Below, one piece after another: positions 28,716-32,550 of a stretch of 32,550 nt of DNA. Below the pieces are notes generated by a model that searched no databases, was not told where the DNA came from, and saw nothing but the letters and a program-made list of their open reading frames with translations. Origin of the DNA: Ascoidea tarda (nom. inval.) (Eukaryota > Ascomycota > Saccharomycetes > Ascoideales > Ascoideaceae); the NCBI GenBank assembly GCA_030560485.1, contig JAKTTS010000127.1, positions 1-32,550 on the forward strand, given 5' to 3'. A program made the translations under genes and the position numbers. Numbering within the stretch: the stretch's first letter is position 1; each line of letters begins with the position of its first letter.

Positions 28716-29957
28716 CTAAAAAGGATAGAATTTTGAATTCGACAATAAATACAAATAGTCATTTTCGCTGAGTGCTTTTCCATGTCTACTATTACTAAGA
28801 GACCTTCCGATACTTTGTTCATTGATGTTATTCAGAGTTTCATTACTCAATAACGTATTAAACGACAGCGCTCTCATCACATTCTGCTGATTATTGTTTC
28901 TATATATTGCTGAAGGATCTGTTACAATGTATGAATTTGTTAAATTTGAATTTGAGGCCTGAGTAGATAGCACCTCATTATTGGCTAAACCTGTGACTTG
29001 ATTTAATTGAACCATATTTTGTTGTTGTTGCATTTGCGTATAATTCAAAAAATTATCATTCACCGAATTATAAGAAATTAAGCTTGAGGGAGAGTAAGCT
29101 ATATTAGACAAACTTTGTAGAAAAAGAGGTTGATTTTGAGCATAAAACGCGTTATTTTGTTCCAAATATACCAGTTTTGGTATTTGAGTAGAAGTACAGC
29201 ATGATTGACTGCTTTTTGTACTGTTGAAGCTGTCCCATCTTGATAGCCCCACCAGATCACTAGCACTTTTAGAAGATTGATGACTGGAAAAATTGCTTGC
29301 TAGTAACTTATTGTTTTGTAGAGTTTCTTGTAACAAAGGTGGAAACAATATTGAATCTTGAGATAATTGATTTGGTAAATGATTTGGTAGTTGTATCCTA
29401 CTTGGTATCTGGCTTAGCATCTGGTTTTGTTTTTGATTGTTGGTTGTTGGTATACTTTCTCTTTTTCTTTTTTTGACAATGGTTGTTTTGGCATTGTTAT
29501 TTGCTTCAGTGGCATATAACTCTCTTGTAGTGACAAATTTTATTGATTTTGAAATGTTATCAATAAATTCCATATTTAATGTGTTTAATTGATTGATTGA
29601 TTTATATAATTGGTATTCGATTACAAACACACCGACAGTTATAAGATGCAAATCAGGAAAAGCAAATATTATTTCATTGTTTTCTTCTTCATAGGTTCCA
29701 GTGCTGCTTTTATTACCTCTAAGGTAAGTTTCAAGGGCTTCAGGTGCCATCGCAGCACTTTGAGTGGTATTCTTAAGTTTTGCTAGCACAATGTATTTTT
29801 CATCAATGAGTCCAGTTATATTTTGGTTTGTTTGGTTGAAGACTCTTAATTTAACAATTGGATGAAATTTTCTTTTTGATATTTTGCCCTTTTCCTTGTA
29901 TGATTTAGCACCAATATCGGGTTGAGTTAGAGATAATTCATAAGTATATTTGACCAT
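28716..29957 (-). CDS. Velvet-domain-like putative transcription regulator 2
   Basis: This 413-residue paralogue of the gene at 22848-24176 has the N-terminal domain (about 4-152) in the same order: YELSLTQPDIGAKSYKEKGK, HPIVKLRVF, YIVLAKL, LRGNKSSTGTYEEENN, FAFPDLHLITVGVFVIEYQL, IKFVTTRELYATE. PIVKLRVF fits the velvet PPIVQLRV strand especially well. A basic nuclear-localisation-like KKRKR (162-166) follows the domain. The tail is Gln/Asn/Ser-rich and ends in NSKFYPF. The shared LxGNKSSTG and IEYQLYK blocks show common ancestry with gene 1. The proteins may form homo- or heterodimers, as velvet proteins do. It is divergent from NDUFAF5 across 1.36 kb. The family assignment is by motif comparison only. 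Confidence 0.7.
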   Translation of the reverse strand: MVKYTYELSLTQPDIGAKSYKEKGKISKRKFHPIVKLRVFNQTNQNITGLIDEKYIVLAKLKNTTQSAAMAPEALETYLRGNKSSTGTYEEENNEIIFAFPDLHLITVGVFVIEYQLYKSINQLNTLNMEFIDNISKSIKFVTTRELYATEANNNAKTTIVKKRKRESIPTTNNQKQNQMLSQIPSRIQLPNHLPNQLSQDSILFPPLLQETLQNNKLLASNFSSHQSSKSASDLVGLSRWDSFNSTKSSQSCCTSTQIPKLVYLEQNNAFYAQNQPLFLQSLSNIAYSPSSLISYNSVNDNFLNYTQMQQQQNMVQLNQVTGLANNEVLSTQASNSNLTNSYIVTDPSAIYRNNNQQNVMRALSFNTLLSNETLNNINEQSIGRSLSNSRHGKALSENDYLYLLSNSKFYPF

Positions 29958-31318
29958 TATAAAATTAATTAGTATATTTGTAGGACGAAATTGGAACCGT
30001 TGATGAAAGTAAAAAAAATGAAGAAATTTACAAGAGTTTTATATTCCAATCAACGTCAAATAAATGATTTCAGTTGGACCTGTGAAGTATCACCAACGTC
30101 TTTGATTTTTTATTATAAAAATTGACTAAGCAATAATTCATTCGTTATTGATTTAAATTTAGAAGTGTTTTTCATGATTAGTCTGATTTATGATATTGTT
30201 GAATCTTGATCAATATGATGTATTAGGGTTTTTGTTAATATACTATGTAGTTGTTAGATTTTAGCAAGATTAAACTTTAATTGGTTAAGAAGCATTGCTG
30301 ATAGTCATTGCCTGAAATCAAAATGAAGGGAAAACAACAGAAAAAGCAGTGTTTCATTACAATATTTCATGTTTATTTTATTATCATATACGATAATTAG
30401 ATGCGATGTGAACAATCATTCGAGGACAACCTGACTAGCGTGATGGAAAGTCCAGTTTAGGATTAAGATAAATAAATCGAGATATTGAGGTGTGTATTAG
30501 AAGAGTTATTGCAGTGTCGTCTTATTGGCAGAGCGGATTACACACTGTTGACAGTAACTTAACGAGAAAAAGCAAATAATAAAGAAAATATCAAAGAAAA
30601 CCGATGAATAATAAAAGGCAAAAGACACAAAAACGAGAAATAAAATTTCGCCATTGTTATATATCACAATGTTTAAAAATAGATGTGGTAATAAACAATC
30701 TGACTATTATCAACAAACAAGTTAGAGAAAGTTTAAAATTTTCATTGTCTGCTAAACTCAATTGCAGCCCCTGGTGAATCCAGTGAGAATCTAGAAGACC
30801 AGAAAGGCTCCAGTTGCAGATGGTACATCACTTGAACCACATGAAGCAGGTAAAGCAGATGGCTAAAGTCCTGGGGTGGAATTCAAAGCCGTTTTATTGT
30901 TGAAGAAACACAGCGGTTTTCGCAACAGAAACAGACAAAACCATGGGCCAAAACGGGCAGGGTTCCAATCAGACCAAAAAAAAGGCCCAAAGGAAGGAGA
31001 TGGATGCCGAGTCTAGAACTTAGGGCTCGTAAGCCGGAAAATGGGCCGGAAAATGGGGCAACCTGCTGTTGGGAGGTTCTGCCGTTAGAAGATTCGGCTT
31101 CTGCTTGAACACACCTGCAGCACGCCAAGACACCAGCGCATGCAAGGCACTGTGGGTCGTTTTCCCGGCGGTTTGTTTTCCAGAACACGTGACGCATTGT
31201 GCTTTGGAGTTTCGCCTTGTCTGAATTATTAATCTTGCTTTCTGATTGGCGCAACTGCGAGTTTGGGGACTGAAATCCTCCTCTGGCTTCTGCTTGAGAT
31301 ACCTGGATATCCTTGACA
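29958..31318. promoter_or_regulatory. 1.36-kb divergent region, velvet-like gene 2 / NDUFAF5; GC-rich near NDUFAF5
   Basis: The left ~800 bases are AT-rich and without recognisable genes. From about 30770 the DNA becomes GC-rich. This part contains CACGTG at 31186-31191 (complement GTCACGTG, a Cbf1 consensus) and two copies of GGCTTCTGCTTGA, whose cores lie at 31097-31106 and 31286-31295. A Cys-rich open frame on the minus strand (30883-31254) starts with TTG and is considered a chance product of GC-richness. Confidence 0.55.
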
Positions 31319-32410
31319 ATGAGCTATTGCAAACCGGTTGTGGGCAGACACAATGGGCTAGGTGCTTGGGGCTTGTTCAAAGCAAGGTATTCCACTTCAA
31401 ATTCCAACTCTCCATACACAGTCTTCAACAGGGCGATTAAACTAAAACAAAAAGCAAATTCTTCGCGCAACAAGGACTATGATTCAGTTCAGTATTTGAA
31501 GGACGAATCAGCTAAAAAATTGGTTTCAAGACTATCGTTTATTAACAGAAGCTTCGATAATGTCATTGATATTGGGTGTGAGTCGGGGAACTTTGAGAAA
31601 GTCTTGTTTGATAACACCATCCCGGTTTGCAAAGACCAGGAACAAAACGATTTCCTTAAAGAGTTTAGCAAAGATAAAGAAGTTGTGAGAAATAAAATAA
31701 GCAATATAACCATGGTCGATAAATGCAAAGAGTTGCTTTTCAGAAACGATTTTTCCTTTCCAAATATTTCTGTAAATAAATTGGTTTGTGATGAAGAATA
31801 TCTTGACTCAAAGGATTTAATACCAGGTTCATACAATTTAGCTTTGTCGAATCTTTCAATGCACTGGGTAAATGACATCCCATCGGTATTCAAAAAAGTC
31901 TTTTCTTTATTAAGCCAAAAAGATACTTTGTTTATAGGCTCTATTTTTGGCAATGATACTTTATATGAATTGCGATCCTCTTTGCAGCTAGCCGAATTAG
32001 AAAGAAAAAACGGTATTTCTCCACATATATCGCCTTTTATTACGGTCCAAGATTTGGGAAATTTATTGAACAAAGCAGGTTTCAAAATGCTAACGATTGA
32101 TATCGATGAAATTGTTATCAATTATCCTGGTTTATTTGAATTGCTAAATGATTTGCAAATAATGGGTGAAAACAATTGTTTGTATAGCAGTGAAAACAAA
32201 ATATCAAAGGATACATTATTAGCCGCAGACCTAATTTATAAGAAGTTTTACGGTATTGAAAATTCACACTCTGCAGTTGATGCTGAAAGTAAGATTTATT
32301 TGCCTGCCACTTTTAGGCTTATCTACTGGATTGGCTGGAAAGATTTAACAGGAAATATTAAATCTGCTGAAAGAGGTTCTGGAACTGTAAATCTCAAAGA
32401 TATTTTGTAA
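31319..32410 (+). CDS. NDUFAF5: NDUFAF5-like mitochondrial complex I assembly factor (class I SAM-dependent enzyme)
   Basis: NDUFAF5 acts in the mitochondrial matrix early in complex I assembly and hydroxylates an arginine of the NDUFS7 subunit. The 363-residue product starts at ATG 31319 with a presequence (KPVVGRHNGLGAWGLFKARY). FNRAIKLKQK and YLKDESAKKL then match the family N-terminus. The SAM motif is VIDIGCESG, where the usual GCGxG has become GCESG. The C-terminal half is diagnostic: SNLSMHWVNDIP, GISPHISPFITVQDLG, INYPGLFELLNDLQIMGE, DTLLAADLIYK, YWIGWK and AERGSGTVNL. A polar insert follows the SAM motif (about residues 103-130). The reading frame opens two codons earlier with TTG, which is not needed. 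Presence of this gene implies a rotenone-sensitive type complex I in the organism. Confidence 0.93.
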   Translation: MSYCKPVVGRHNGLGAWGLFKARYSTSNSNSPYTVFNRAIKLKQKANSSRNKDYDSVQYLKDESAKKLVSRLSFINRSFDNVIDIGCESGNFEKVLFDNTIPVCKDQEQNDFLKEFSKDKEVVRNKISNITMVDKCKELLFRNDFSFPNISVNKLVCDEEYLDSKDLIPGSYNLALSNLSMHWVNDIPSVFKKVFSLLSQKDTLFIGSIFGNDTLYELRSSLQLAELERKNGISPHISPFITVQDLGNLLNKAGFKMLTIDIDEIVINYPGLFELLNDLQIMGENNCLYSSENKISKDTLLAADLIYKKFYGIENSHSAVDAESKIYLPATFRLIYWIGWKDLTGNIKSAERGSGTVNLKDIL

Positions 32411-32497
32411 ATTATGTTTTCAATACACATCGCGAATTAATGTAAAATAATAAATGGTTTTTTTTTAAACAGATATAAATCTGAGAAAAAAGGTCAA

Positions 32498-32548
<51 letters not shown>

Positions 32549-32550
32549 AT
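32411..32550. repeat. 3' flank of NDUFAF5 and AATA tetranucleotide microsatellite at the window end
   Basis: From about 32495 to the last base the sequence is uninterrupted AATA repeats, running off the window. The preceding 80 bases are AT-rich 3' flank. Confidence 0.9.

Noticed and set aside
30883-31254. Cys-rich 123-codon frame with a hydrophobic segment on the minus strand
   Set aside because: It starts with TTG, lies wholly in the GC-rich promoter of NDUFAF5 and has no similarity that I recognise.
31319-32410. Possible LaeA-type methyltransferase next to a velvet-like gene
   Set aside because: The C-terminal half has the specific NDUFAF5 blocks and a mitochondrial presequence, so the adjacency to a velvet-like gene is probably coincidence.

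Overview
The window is nuclear DNA from a budding yeast (Saccharomycotina). It is AT-rich, gene-dense and almost intron-free. The one clear intron uses GTATGT and TACTAAC signals. The best family matches throughout are to yeast proteins: Sys1, Sln1, Sec17, Spb1, Cse4, Yta12, Rba50, Arg8 and Dsc3. A clear NDUFAF5-type complex I assembly factor at the right end argues against Saccharomyces and other lineages that lost complex I. I cannot name the species. CTG codons are scarce, so the decoding of CTG should be checked before any protein is trusted residue by residue.

Layout. At 1-1314 (+) lies an SLX4-like nuclease scaffold, probably cut by the window edge. At 1641-2273 (-) SYS1 is divergent from SLN1 (2658-7424, +), a hybrid histidine kinase osmosensor. 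SEC17/alpha-SNAP follows on the minus strand (7923-8882), with a ten-codon first exon and a 78-base intron. Next is a large minus-strand gene I do not recognise (9073 to about 11273), whose 5' end needs an intron or another explanation. SPB1 (11531-14176, +) and the centromeric histone CSE4 (14465-14923, +) are in tandem. YTA12, a mitochondrial m-AAA protease subunit (15451-17937, -), is divergent from RBA50 (18181-19440, +). ARG8 (19771-21132, +) has a perfect Gcn4 site upstream and converges with DSC3 (21278-22273, -).

The right third is different. Two paralogous minus-strand genes (22848-24176 and 28716-29957) encode proteins whose N-terminal ~155 residues look like a velvet domain, the DNA-binding fold of filamentous-fungal developmental regulators. 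Both have long Asn/Ser/Gln-rich tails. They are separated by about 4.5 kb with no convincing gene, apart from a GC-rich island at about 25.25-25.79 kb that resembles the promoters elsewhere in the window. NDUFAF5 (31319-32410, +) is divergent from the second velvet-like gene. An AATA microsatellite closes the window.

Most genes are unrelated housekeeping functions: DNA repair, Golgi trafficking, osmosensing, membrane fusion, ribosome biogenesis, centromere identity, mitochondrial proteolysis, RNA polymerase II biogenesis, arginine synthesis, Golgi ubiquitin ligation and complex I assembly. The most interesting content is the velvet-like pair with its oversized regulatory DNA. A second point of interest is a recurring signature of GC-rich patches carrying CACGTG and a GCTTCTGCTT decamer at gene starts. 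No transposons, retroelements, tRNAs, rRNAs or CRISPR arrays were seen.
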